A stretch of DNA of 64,000 nucleotides from contig OZ176059.1 of NCBI GenBank assembly GCA_964247055.1, positions 620,001-684,000 of the forward strand, given 5' to 3'. The notes beneath the pieces were generated by a model, which had not been told where the DNA came from, did not search any database, and worked only from the letters and a program-made list of their open reading frames with translations. Source of the DNA: Paragordius varius (taxonomy: Eukaryota; Nematomorpha). This document shows positions 36,801 to 51,500 of the stretch, piece after piece (within the stretch, counting starts at the first letter, position 1; each line of letters opens with the position of its first letter). Position numbers and translations under genes: made by a program.

Positions 36801-39800
36801 TAAAACGATTCCTGTATTTGTATGGCTTATATGGGTGTAAAATATGGCCTTAGTTTTCAAAGATTCGAAATTCGCTGTTTCTCATAATTTTTTTGTATGT
36901 TAATTTAACAAACGTTTTTTCACAAATTAGTCCCTATTTTGATTTTAAAAATGGCATATCTCCAGTCATATTTTTATCGATAAATTTTAATTTCATATAA
37001 TTTAATCCAATATTTGTAATTTAATTACTCGTATAAGATTGAAAATAATGTCATTCTCTTTTTAAGATATGATGAAAAAATATTTTTACATATAGAATCA
37101 TGCATGTGATAGCTTGTATTCTCTAAGGGAAAACATTATATATCTACACTATGTTGAGATTTCTTTCTATTTTATTTTGGTAAAGAATTTTGTTTATCAA
37201 TTCAATATATATTTTATATTTCGTTTGAGAAAAGCCAAATTAAACAGTACTTAGGGTCAAGTCTCAATAATACTTTGGATTCAGTACGACTATTAGCGTA
37301 AATATTACCAATCAAAATTTTAAGAAATCCTAAATATTAGAATTATACTGCCAACTTTTAAGATTAAATTCATATTGTTAAATCAAAAAAAATTGATTGT
37401 GTTAGGATAAAGTAATAAAGCAAACAGATAAATATCAATACGTTTAATAATTTATATACTGGTTAAATAAATCATTTTTGAGGTAATTGTTTCAATATTA
37501 GTATTTTTTATGCGGATAATATTACAATGCATATTAAATTAACTAATAACATATTTATGTTTAATGTAGATAATATATATAAATATTATTCTTAACCTTA
37601 AATTTTTTTCATGCTCAATGTATAATGCATGTAAATTAAAACTAATGGTCTGAAAAAATTATTGTTTAAATTATTTTTCCCACAATCTAATTTTAAATTA
37701 TGAATGGTTTTTTTTATTTCTTTACAAATTTTACTGGTTTTGCTTACAGTTATATAGTTATTAAAATCAATATTAGTCAACTAACCAATATAGCATTTAT
37801 TAATTTTTTTAAATCATTTTTTTATAAAGATATAGGCAGCTAAATGGATTAGTTGTTCAAATAATGTGGATTTTATCTCATTTTTTATATTTATTTATAA
37901 AATATTAATTCAAAATTAGTTTGTGTTATTATACTTATCTTGTTTTTAGATGGTTATGATGTGTGTAGGCTTTTTTTTCTCTGAAACTAAATTAACAGTT
38001 AAATGTTCAACCGTTATATAAGTTTTATACATATATAGTGGACATATTCGAATATTATCCCAATTTTACGACAATTATATGGTACGCTCTCCTCTATCAT
38101 TTAAACAATATTTAAATTGCTATTTATCATCACATTTTATTATGGGTTGTGAAGAATTCTCTAAAATATCCCTAAATTAATATATATATTTATATATGCT
38201 TTATTCATAAATATTAATGCTTTCTATACTCTCAAATTACCATAACACGATTTAATATAAATGGGATACTAATACATAAAATCGAATCGAATCGATCACA
38301 ATATTAAAATAACTGAAACAAACAATAATAATAATATTGATTGCATACATGCGTTACTAATTTGTTCTTTGTAAATTAATATAAATATACACTAGAGAGA
38401 AGGTGCGGATTTAAATTAACTTATCTAAAAGTGTGCCATAAAGGGCAACAAAAAAAAGCTTTGGGTTTAATCATTGTGCTAAATTTTCTCATAAAGATAA
38501 TAACTACCTTAAGTCAAAATTATGTACGCCACTACATACGTATTACTAAAAATAACTACAATCTACAATTCAGTTAATATGAAATCGTTCCTATACCAAT
38601 GAAATCCCACATTCATAATGTATATATTGTATATGTATAGTGTGTATGTATAGTTATATACTTACATGCATGCATTTTCACATTCCTAACAAAATTCCCA
38701 CACAACCCTTGGAGAAATAATGTACAAATAGATTATCAGCCCCCCCTTTTCCCCTAATTATTCGCGTAAAATTTGTTTTAATTACGTAATTACCTCATTA
38801 ACGGATATTATATTAAACAAGTAAAGTATGTTACATGGAGTTGATTGGAACAATAAAACTAATTAATTCATGATTCATTTTTGTTATTATGTGTGAGACG
38901 TGAAAATTCCATCATTTTCTATATCAAATATATTTGCGTTAACAACTGATTCGGAAAATTTTGTTACCAAAATAATATTCAAGATTACACATTCGTATTA
39001 TTGTACGACTTAGTTCTATACATAACATATATGGCGCTATCAAAGTTGAGAAAATTTGGTAGTATTAAAGTTTTTCCAAAGGCTAACATTTTTTGTTTCA
39101 TTATATCGACATTCTCATGTATGATCATATTACCATCCTGTCAAAGTAAATTTTATACCAATAATGGCATTGTTGTGGACAATAATATTAAGACTCTACA
39201 GTCATCCTTAAACCATACAAATGATATAGGCCTAAATAACCTGCATCACATTTTAATTGATGGTACGAAATATAAAAAACCTGTGACCGACGAAATATAT
39301 ACCGCTGACTCACACCGTATGAATACATTAGTTAATCGTAGGATATTTCCTTATTCCATGTATCGTTATATGATAGTGGCTAATAAACGACGTCAAAGAA
39401 AGTCAAACACACCCATAGTGCTCGGTTCTAAATTTAAGATGTCGTACCATCGTGGTGACAGCAAGGATAAAAATGTTCATCGAAACAAGACAAAAAGAAG
39501 AAAATATTATAAATTACGATATGATCAACCAATTAGAAGAAATCATAAAAAATGGCATACAAATAATCTGAAATCCGTCATCCTCACCAATCATACTATA
39601 TCAAAACCATCCAAAATCAAAACTAATAACTTTATTTTACGCCACAATATAATAGTTATGGATATTGGCACCCATAACTCTATGGGTGATAATGACAAAG
39701 AAATTGAGGCACTTGCTAAACACATTTCACTCTTTGACAATTTTTATCATTCAACACCCTTAAACACCAATGATAAAAATGGAAGAAGGAAATGGAAAAG

Positions 39801-41036
39801 CCATGGTATTAATCATAAAACTCTATTTAAGCAAAATTTTCCAGGTAAAGATAAAAATAATAAATCACAATTTAACAGCAATAACTATAACAGCCCAAAT
39901 AATGTGTTGTATGCCTTGCAGTTTAAATCAAACAATTATATACCGGCCCAGTTCACAAATAATGATGTTGTTGAAATAAAAAACAGTAATACCACCGTAT
40001 TAAGTGGTAGGAATGTACAGGAAACATTGCATCTACGAAAACACCAAGATTATTCTTCTTCTTTTTCCTCTCGAATTCCAACAACATATGGAGATGGAGA
40101 TAAAAATGGGATGAGATATTATGGTAGGAAAAAGGTTGAATCCATTTTGCCTTACATAGCACACCATGGCAAAACTAACATGAATAAAAATGATAAATTT
40201 TTAGTATACCATGACGACATAACATTCAAACTACCAAATGTTTCAAACACACGCACTGATAAAAAGCGTAATATGTTACTAAAGTTTTTAGCATTAACAC
40301 CACCAACAACATCAGTTAAAGCCTCCCACCTCAAGCATTTAAATAATCAAACAGCCAAAGACATTAGCGAAAGAAATGATAAAATTTACCGAGACCCAAA
40401 ATTATCAGTAATAAATACACTATTCCATATCCATCCTTCTAATAACGTTAGAAAAAAACTCAGAATAAGTAAGCGTTCATTGCGATACCCTTACAGTTCA
40501 TTAATTATATCACCGTATGAGAAACGTGAAATTAAAGCTTGTCCTACAGGTCAATTCCCTTGCCCGGGGAATCGACGTTGCGTGCCCTGGGAGTATCGTT
40601 GTGATGGTATAATTCATTGCGAAGATTATGCCGATGAATTGGGATGCCGTAAGCAAGCCTATATGCCAGATATATATCATTTACATCTCTCAACAATTAA
40701 AATTCACCCTAAAATAAATTATTTGTTTTAAAATTACCTGTATTTTTATATATTTTAAAAAATGAAATGTTTAAATTAAAATAATATTAAAAAAATTCAA
40801 CTATGCCAGATTTTTAGATGAGATATATTAGCCCGAAAACACAATTTATTTTTAGGGTGAATTTGGATTGTTGAAGGGGGAATTTGAGTTATAAATGATA
40901 TATATATTGACTCTTTAGTAAAAATAATTTGAATAAAATTATTAGCCCACATACAAATAATAATGGGGGCAAGTTTGAGCATTTGATTGAGCAAATGCCC
41001 AATCAAGATATTATATGTAGGGAAAGGGAGGGGGTA

Positions 41037-41075
<39 letters not shown>

Positions 41076-44000
41076 GGAAGATTGAATACCTATGTTATCA
41101 TAATTATATTTAAAGATAATTTTTTTCTAAAATCTTTTAATTTTTAAAGGGTTGTCAATTTTATAATTTGTTTAGTTATCTAATCATATTTTTATTTTGC
41201 GGTTCACACATTCAATAGGTAATATTTTAGTTTAGTTCCTTTCGGGGATATAGTTATTGTCCGATAAATTTTTCGCAAATTTTTTTTTAAAAAAGATGGC
41301 TATAGGCTGTATAATATATTGTGTGTGATAATATGACATCATATAGATAAAAATATTTTTTAGCAACTTAATAATAATAATAATATAAAAATGTTAGGAT
41401 AGAAACATACACATACACATCTTCTTAATATTTCAAATTTACATTTTTATTGAATTTTGTGTATACTAACTCACTTACTTACTTTAGTTTAACATTGATG
41501 AATCCGTGCTAGGAATATGGTTTTATCTAATTTATAAAGGATAAATATTAAATATACTATATCATTTCTCTCAAACAACCTGATGCCTATTTACAGCCAT
41601 CATATAAAAATGATTTTTTATACTCATTTTTTTGGTATGACGCAATGGCATATATACTGTATAGACAAATTTCGTTGCCAATATTCATTTATTTTATCAT
41701 ATCTATTTTTAACTATTAAGAGAAAACAAACTTGGGGTAATTGTTATAAAAATGATTTTTAAAAGATTTTTCGAGAATGTATATATGCGTTTTAAGTTTG
41801 TACAGATTTGAAAAAAATACTAAATAATTGAATATATTTAACATTTTCTGGATATTATAATTTTGTTTTAAGTCAAAAATTTTCGGTTCCATATTAATCT
41901 TTTTTGCGGAACTACGGTTTAAAAAATATTTTTATTAATTAGTTTTTTATAATTATTTTTCGGGACGGTTTAAGCCTAAGCCCTATTTATTTATATATAT
42001 AACAAATTTTTTAATATTTATATATGGTTATAAATTTGTCACGTTATCCATGCCCCTTAGTTGATGAAATGAAAACGAAAACCAGCGAATGAAAACAAAT
42101 AATTAGTGCAAAAATTATTTTTTTTAAAAAAATTCCATTAAACTGGAACAGCTTATTTGTGGAAAATAGTTATTCTCGAAAAATATTTCATGAAAATGAA
42201 ACGGTCTAATATAATCGTTCCATCATAATCATTATTTATTGGATTGCAAATTACTTTGGTTTAATATTATCTTTAAAACTAAAATAATAAGTGATTTTGT
42301 AAAATAAAACTTTAACTAAGTTTCCCTTTTCCCCAACATATTCCGGATAAAGTCAATATAATAGGTTTATAAATTAAAAAAGGGTCTGGGAATGCTATAT
42401 ATAATATGTATATATAGCAAGTATAATTATACGGGACTTTAATAACTCCATATATCATTGCCAATCCTATTTGTAATATATATATATATATATATAATAC
42501 ATATATATAATCATATAAAATGGGAAAACGGGTTTCGAATTGCCAAATTGGGTGTAAACATGTAACATGAGACACAAATCTAAATAATTTGTTTTATGAT
42601 AATTTTTTTTGATATGCTGTATAAATATGACATGGTTGAAATTATTTTTGTAAAATAATTCCAATTTTTTTAAAACTAAAATAAGATATATAATAAACTT
42701 CTTTTTCTGTGTAAATAAAATTATATTGAAACAATATATTGTAATTAAATTTTTTTGTTCAAAAACATTGAAAATATTAATTTTATGGGGTGATCTACGT
42801 ATGATAAAAATTGATAAAAAATTATTTATTTCACTAATCATGATAAAAAGCCAAACTTTTAAATTTTTAATATATATCATATATTATACTGAATGACGGT
42901 TTTACTTAATGAATCACTTAATAAGCGAATTCATAAATTATACAGTCGTTTGATAATATATTAAATAATTTATTAAATTAACGGCTTCTTTTTACTTACG
43001 CTAGTTATAGTTATATACTTGCATCAATATATAAAAAATAATATAATATATTTTACTTATCTTTTCTATTTACGGTTTGTAGCTCAACCTGTTATATGTG
43101 GAACGAATGAATTTCGTTGCACCAATGGACAATGTATCCCCTATTCCCTTAAATGTAATCAAATCTATGATTGTGTTGATCGTTCCGATGAAACTAATTG
43201 CCTTACAGGTAAATTTAAAACTATCATTGTCGGAAAAATAAAATAGCTCCTTTAAAAAAGAGAAAATATATTGTTAAAAAATATTTTAATATAGTTTCAT
43301 TAAATTTATTTTGACTTTTAAGTGTGTTAACCAAAAACGCCATCTTTTGACCTGAAATTTTATTAAAAGCAATATATTTTTTTATTCAATACATAGCTAG
43401 TATATACTGGAAAAAATTTTTAGTATATACTAGCTTTTATTCAGCAGGCCCACTCCTAAAATGATAATAAACCATAATATTTCAAATTTGATCACTAGTT
43501 TTTGAATTATCCTTATTTATCCTTAATTTTAACGTTTTGCCCGATTTCGATTTTCTCTCAATATTTCAAAAACTACGTTGTCAACAAATAAAAATTTTTG
43601 TGGCAAATGAATACGCTGGTCATAAGCTATCTCATGAAAAAAAATTTTTTCGTTTAAATTTTTTTGAACACAGTGTATATATATTTATATATTATATATA
43701 GATGAACCAAGATCCATATATTATTCAAGTACTGGTTCTCATACCCTTTCGCCATGGAAATCAACGGCCCGCACAGAGGACATGACAACAAGTTAAAATT
43801 GTTTTAAATCGTTGATTTTAATTTAAATAATATTTGAGATTTTTAAATTATATCATATGTTTTGGTTTAGAAAAAATTGATTAATTATAACGTAAAAAAA
43901 ATAAAACACGATTTATGAGGAAAGATATCCATCGATCACAAACAAAAAATTTATCAATATAGAAAGATTTGTAAAAACTGGAGTTAAACCGTAATGATTC

Positions 44001-47000
44001 TATAATATACATTAAAATAAGCGATTTAGGTATTTTATAGTTAAATTTTATCTTATTACACACATGTTGCATTTAAATAAATTTCTGATATCCCAATAAA
44101 GTTTTTTGCCGTAATATACTTTGTTTATATCATAATACATGTATGAATATATACCATTTACGATTCAAATTCACACCCTTAAACAATTCAAATTCACCCT
44201 CGAACACTCGAACAATATAAATTCACCCTCAAAATATATGATTTTTAGGATTAAAAATTACCTATATTATTACATATTTTTAAAAATAAAAAATATGTTT
44301 TAAATTAAAAATCACTGAAAAAATAATAAACTATGCGATAAAGATATATTTCATATCAATAATGTTAAATTAGTTCGAAAACACATAATTTATTTTTAGG
44401 GTGAATTTGAATTTTTAAAGGGTGATTTGAACTGTAAGTGGTATATATGTGTGCCTTATAAAATAATTGATATTTTTACATAAAACGAGTCCGCTTCTTA
44501 CTCTTGATAACAAAACCATACCGGTGTCATTTAGCACGGTTGATTTACACTTAACTAAACTTTTTCATCTTCAATACTGAAGGTAGCGGAATCGAAAAAG
44601 AGTATCTCTAATTATTTTTCACATCTTGAATTATTAATTTGGCTGTCATCGTCATTTATGGTCGAAAGCCAGCTTTTAAGGCGTTGTTATGGAATCGATA
44701 TCATTATTTGAATATATTTCTTTCAATATTTTTTTCTTAGTAATACGTTTATTATAATACTAAATAATTTATTTCCATTTATTGGCCTGTATTTTTTTAA
44801 CTGATATTTGCAGAATTATTTATATTAATATATTAAACAGAAATTTGTTATTCCCTTTTTTCCATACCACAGATTTCGAAGAGGATATCATTAAAAATGA
44901 TCTTGGTTTCAATGATAATGATATGGACACACTAAAACCCTTTGAATATCTTGGATTAGATTCAGTGAGCAGTCAAACAGGAGCGCCTTGGAAACGTACC
45001 CCTTCTGTTGGTAAAATAAAACACACCATTATAAATATTATTTATTTCAGTAGAAATGATATAACCATTCCTTTAAATGATAATAATTTTTTTTGGAGAA
45101 CACTTATAGAGATTGATTAAATTAAATTTCAATTTTATACGTATTTTAATATATTTAACTACTTTTTCGTCAAATAATCTCTGCTTCAGATATGGGTGGA
45201 CAACAAATCTTCGAAGGGGAAACACAAAATCAACACCGGGTCAGGCTACATGATTTAACTAGCCAATCTAGTTATGCCAATTATCCTGGTACAACTCCAA
45301 CATTTTTTCCACAAACAAGCGGTGAACGGACACTGGGTAGTACCAATAATTACGAATCTGAAACAACAAGGTATCAAGATTTAATTGGCGGCACACCTCA
45401 TAACACAATGAATTATCAATTTTCAACACATGATTCTACCATGTCACCAATACTATCATCAACGGATAAATTATTGCCTTCAATCTCAACCATTGATTAC
45501 GAGGATCATGATAATATCTTATCATCAACGTTACCCGATAATGCTAATATGATAGACAACACTTTAATGACATCAACTCTGCAACACAGGGCAGCATACC
45601 ACGAACAAGATGGTGTCAAACATTTGATGGGTGCCATCAATACAAACCGACCTGAAATACGGAGTACAACGATAGAAGGTATATATAAATATTACTTAAA
45701 AATCTTTCATTTAATCACCACATTTTTTCATTTCACACTTTATCATTCAATCTTTACCTTTTCATCGAAAGCTAAACTATAACGCTCAGCATTTTATATA
45801 AACACATTTTTTTAAATTTAAATTGGTTATTTAAATTTTGGGCGCATTTTATATAATTTTACAAAAAAACAATATCCGTAATGATAAAACCAAAAATAAA
45901 GAAAAACATGAAAGTTAAATGACTACCAGTCCTGAATGTTGAATCTAAAGTTTTATTGTTGTTATGGCAAAGATCGTTGTGAATTATATATTTTTTTAAA
46001 TTTGATGCATTTTTATTGTTAGGTCAACTACTAATATATTTATAATATCCTATTTGGTCGGTTGTTAATCTAGCCCAGTGATAATTAAGAAAAAAGGGCC
46101 AAAAATATTTTTCTTGTCCAAAAGCCATAATACCGATATTTCATAGCCACATTTGGACATATTTATACTCCAATATTTACATAAAATATATTAGTAGTTT
46201 AAGGCCATAAAAAAGCATTTTTAAGCGCATGCAGCTCGTGCCGGGGTTTGAGTATGACGAAGTTATATTGGTTAAATAAGGGATATTAGTTATATGTTTG
46301 AATGAAAAAAATGTTTCATATATGTTAAAATTTATCGTATTCAAATTATATAAATTTTATGTTAGATGATAGCCTTGATGTTGATGTTGTATTAAGACCA
46401 ACTTACCTTGAAATCCCATTCCAGGGTTCAGGCATTTTCGAAGTACATAAATTTATATCCATTAATTTTACATAAAATTAATTTAATTTTATAGTGTAAA
46501 TCTTTGACTATTGTAACTTTTATTCCCCAATTTTTATATAATTTATTTATAAGCAAGTTAAAAATTTTTTGATAAAATGAACTTATTGCTCGTTCAGGAT
46601 TTAATCAATGCATTCATACTTTGTCTTACACTTAAACTAATATAAATTATATTGGTGTGGTAGTAAATATTACTTTGAATAAATTATTATAATAACCGAC
46701 ACATATAAAAGTATGTGTAAAATACATTGCTAGGTTTTTCTTATTAATTAGTGCCAGATAGCATATACGGCAAAGGGCATCATTATTAGTTAATAGCGGT
46801 GAAAAGCGTTGGAAAAATAATTACAGGCCAATAATATTGCCCTTTGCTTTGTATGCTATCTGGCAATGATTAATTACTAATCTATATATCTATTACGTAT
46901 ATATATAATATTCTCAACTAAGGTTTTTATACGGTATCGCAATGTACCCCAACATGAATATGATCGTACCTACTATGAAAGTATTGAATGGAAACGTGGT

Positions 47001-47559
47001 GATGGGAAACCACTATCATCACCATCATCGGCTGCGCATGGGTATGGAGGAGGGCGTATTTATGCCATAAATGCTGGTAAACGCCTTATAGTAAATCGTG
47101 CCCATGTCCAGGATCAAGGTACGTATGTTTGCCGTATAATTATACGGCACAGGAGAGATAATCAAATAATTTGGTCAACGGAAAAAAGTGTAACTTTACG
47201 TGTTATTCAACCAACTTCACATATGCCAATACCGGCAACATCAGGTATGCGCTTTAAATTTAAGTGTGATTAATTATTATGGTAGATAACATTTAATCTC
47301 CCCCACCCTTATAATCCTTTATACACAGCGCCTGTTAACTAATTAGTGCATGCTGATAATCATCCATTTTTTTGATTTGAAATAAATTATTATCTCACAA
47401 TGTATGTAATAATAAAAAATATATTTTTTTTATATATTTTATTAGTCTTAATAGTATATATAATATTAAATATTATAAAACTAAATATTAACTAAAAAAT
47501 AATCTAGAAATTTTATGTAATTCTTTTGAGATTAAGGTCTTTATGAGGGGGATCTACTT

Positions 47560-47619
<60 letters not shown>

Positions 47620-48524
47620 AATGCAGCAACGTAGGACAATAGATAGGTTTAAGCAACATTTTATAAATTTACATAATATGAATGTTAAACGTTTTTAGTG
47701 CAACAACATCATCATCAAATTACGACTACTATACCATCTCCACCAGTAATACAAAGAACTACACCAGCAAATACCCTCACACCCCCACCACAAGAGGATT
47801 ACTACAAATTTCAACATTATCCAACACGCCATCCCACTCATATTGATCTGGCTGTGGCCCCTGCTTCTGCCAGGCAATCTACGAGACCAGAGATTACCAA
47901 TGAATCCCATCAAAGCCATAACGCAAGTTCATCCGTTCTAACGTCTTACTATGCTGAATACCATAGCAGAAGGCGACAACATGAAGAGGAAGAAAATCGT
48001 AGAAAAATCCTTTCTGACATGAATGCAAGACGGGTTCAACAAGAGGCTCATGCATATTCGCATCAATTACTATCGCAACAATCTAGGTATGTATTATTAA
48101 CTAACTAACTACACATATACCATTTACAATTCAAATTCACCTTTAAACAATTCAAATTCACCCTTGAACTATTCAAATTCACCCTTGAACAATTCAAATT
48201 CATTCTCGAACAATTCAAATTTACCCTAAAAATAAATTATGAAATTTCGGTCTAATATAACTCATCATTATTATTAAATATATTTTTATGGCAAAGTTTA
48301 TTATTTTTTCAGTATTATTTTGATTACATACAAAGTTTCTTTTTTTAAAATAAAAATATAGGTAATTTTTAATCGTAAATTAAACACATAATTTATTTTA
48401 TGGTGAATTTGAATTGTTCAAGGGTGAACTTGAATTTTTTAAGTGTGAATTTGAACTGTAAATGGTATATAATCAAACTTATTGGCATAGATAAGATACG
48501 ATTCTAGAAATGTGATATATTATA

Positions 48525-48590
<66 letters not shown>

Positions 48591-51500
48591 GCACAATGTG
48601 CTTTATTGAATTTCTCTTGCTATATATATATATAACAGACATAATGTCCAACCGCATCATGGCGCGTTTATTAATGTAAGCAACATATACACAAGTCCAC
48701 AACCACCTCGGGTAATTACTCAACATATTATAAGGAAGATTATTGATAGCCGATACTTGAAATTACATGTAGAACCTGCCCATGCCACAGTCATTATGGT
48801 AATCTATATATAAAATGTTTGATAAACGATGGGGAAAACATTCACATATTCAATGAAATATAATTTAGGCAAACAACGCTTCCAATTGCTTAATTTTTTT
48901 ACCAATTTCAAATTATAACCAATAATATTTTGTTTATTGTATATGCGTAATATTTATTAGATTTTAAATGATAAATATTTTTTCAATAGTATTAACTGAT
49001 CAAATATATTCTTTTGTATGAATTACAAATTCACATTAATAAAAGTTGTTAAATCCGTAATATAATGTGATAAACGAAAATTAAATGGAAAGTTAATTGA
49101 AATTATATATTTATAAACTGAAACTATAAATAACATATGTTGTTTCTATTTGTTTTAAATATAAAATAATAAAATTTTATTGAATTAACAAATTAAAAAT
49201 ACTAATATTACAATACTACTTATTTCCAATCCACAAAAGTGATCATCTTAAAAAGGAAATTCCCCTTTTGTGGATTAGGAACTAGAAGTAGTATTATAAT
49301 CGTACTATTTTATATTTGCTCTTTATAAAGTCATAATTTCATATCATATTCATTTTAATCCAAGGGACAAGGTATTAGGTACATATGTCGCCTGTTTGAT
49401 CAATCACCCCAAAGTACTATGAATGACAATGTACAGCCATCAACATTACCGCTACCTCAAATCGATTGGATACGGCTTAGTGGAGGGAATTCGCGCAATT
49501 TAACCTTACCTTGGCCAAGGGCCCGAGTACAATATGAACATAGTAGTAGTCACAGCGACAGCGATGTAAATAGGGAGCGATCAATCCAAGCTACACTTAT
49601 GATATTACCCGTCCTAGAATCTGATCAAGGGCATTACGGATGTGTTTTGCGTCAAACAGCTGCACAAAGTGGTGGCCACCAACAATCATATGATAGGGCA
49701 CTCAGGGCTGTCGTTACATTACGTGTTAATCCGACCACCCACACTAATGTACAACAAAGGAATCAAATTCTTCAACATCAAAACTTGGTAACACAAAGAC
49801 AACAAGTAACAAGTCCATCAACGCTTGAAACAATTTCGTCTACACAATCCAACACAAATCGAGGATCGCAAAGACCCTCATTACAAAGACCACACTTTGC
49901 TGCCACTAGGGACCCTAGTAGGAGCGGACTAACCCGTATAACTTCCCCTGTTCCACATCCTCATGTAAAAGTTTTTTTAATGAAATAAAACTTTATTTCA
50001 TAAAAGCTGTATATTTTTGTTTTCTTTGCATATGTGCATGATTTATGGCATATCATTTACAGTGTGAGTAAAAAATACATTGCTAGTTTTTCATTTAATC
50101 TTGGGAGATAGCAAGTAAAACATCTTGTTGGCTCAAAGCAGGAATGTCCAACATGCGGCCCGCGAAAAATTTGGCAGTCCATAATTTGAAAAAATATTGT
50201 CAAAAAATCTTGGCAACATATTTTTTTTCTGAATAAGTTTACAATTGGCAATGGGACTAGAAAGATTGTTATATGTTTTTCTTATCTTGGAAAATTAATA
50301 ATTATTTAATAATGTCCATATATATGTCTTGAATGCGCACGCTAAATTTTTAAGCTAAAAATGCGGCCCGCGAAGCCATTTGTTTTGTACCGCCGCCTAG
50401 CTTAGGGGAAGAAAAAACCAAATCTTAAATTTTATATTATATATGCACCATTGTCATTTATTAAAAATGCTAACTGGCAATAACTTATGGATATATTTTT
50501 ATCTTAAATTACTATGTATGCTGGATTTAGATTCTTCATGGACTAATAGGCGGATCTCACATGCAAATAAAAGATATCCAACGGGGTGATCAATCAATAC
50601 ATGACGATAGAATGGGAAATGGTAATCAATTACCGCAAAGACCATATAATCAGCACATGTTACAAACAACGCCTGTTCCCAGTAATAGCAATATCTCATA
50701 TATGTACATTAGCTAAATTTAACACATATATAGTTGTTAAAATGTGAGTGTTTTCGGTATAGATTAAATGATTTTCTAATCACAAGGGTGCTATTCGATA
50801 GCAACTGTTTTGACTGCTTGTCAGGAAATAAAATATGTAGTGTAGATGATCGTTATGGATTTTTCTTAATTATATTAGTATTAGGGGCAGATTACAAAGA
50901 TTTACAATGGAATAAATTCTGTAAGATCGTGATAAAATTTATGTTAGTTTTCACCAAAACTCTATAATACTCAACATAACGTGTTTCGATTGCATTTTGA
51001 TTACTTCATGGATATAAATTTAAAATTTTTTGTATAACATAAATATTTTAAACTAAAAAAGTACGCAATTATATTATTATTTAATTACAAAATATCTAAG
51101 ATACTTAAAAATATGTTGAGCTTTCACCCAAATGCCACCTGACTACCGAAATTCGTGATAGTAATTATTTATCCAAACACCGAAATATTAATTACACCAC
51201 CCGAAAATTCTCAAATTATACATTATGGGTTAAATAAATATTTATATGTTAATCATTGATTTCGTATAATATTATCAAGATGACTGTTTTATCTTATTTT
51301 TTTAGTATTATTATCGTAAAAACACAAATAAAATTTCAACTCTTTACTTAAACTTATTTCCTTATCGATATGCAGTATAAGTGAGGATACATTGTTGTTT
51401 TATTACAGTTATTGCCGAATGGCACATATAGAAAAAAGAACTATTAATTGCGCTAATTGCAAAAATTCAATAATATCGCCTTTTACATTTATACCAAGGG

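Larger units (their letters stand above)
31281..39030. other. 7.7-kb perlecan region between SEA exon 4 and exon 5
   Basis: Contains family A at 33222, the unclassified repeat and tandem array at 33.7-35.1 kb and family C at 36441. The 35.1-39.0 kb part has no assignable feature beyond a TTA repeat near 35960-36000. If exon 5 is a first exon, its promoter lies in the last part. Confidence 0.6.

Noticed and set aside
42312-42880. Two long minus-strand frames (87 and 137 codons)
   Set aside because: Composition is Ile/Tyr/Phe/Lys/Asn-dominated as expected from AT-rich DNA, with TA-repeat translation and no motif.
50622-50703. Extension of perlecan exon 14 to a GTACAT donor
   Set aside because: Composition fits the linker, but it ends in phase 2 and no matching acceptor was found; kept as an alternative only.
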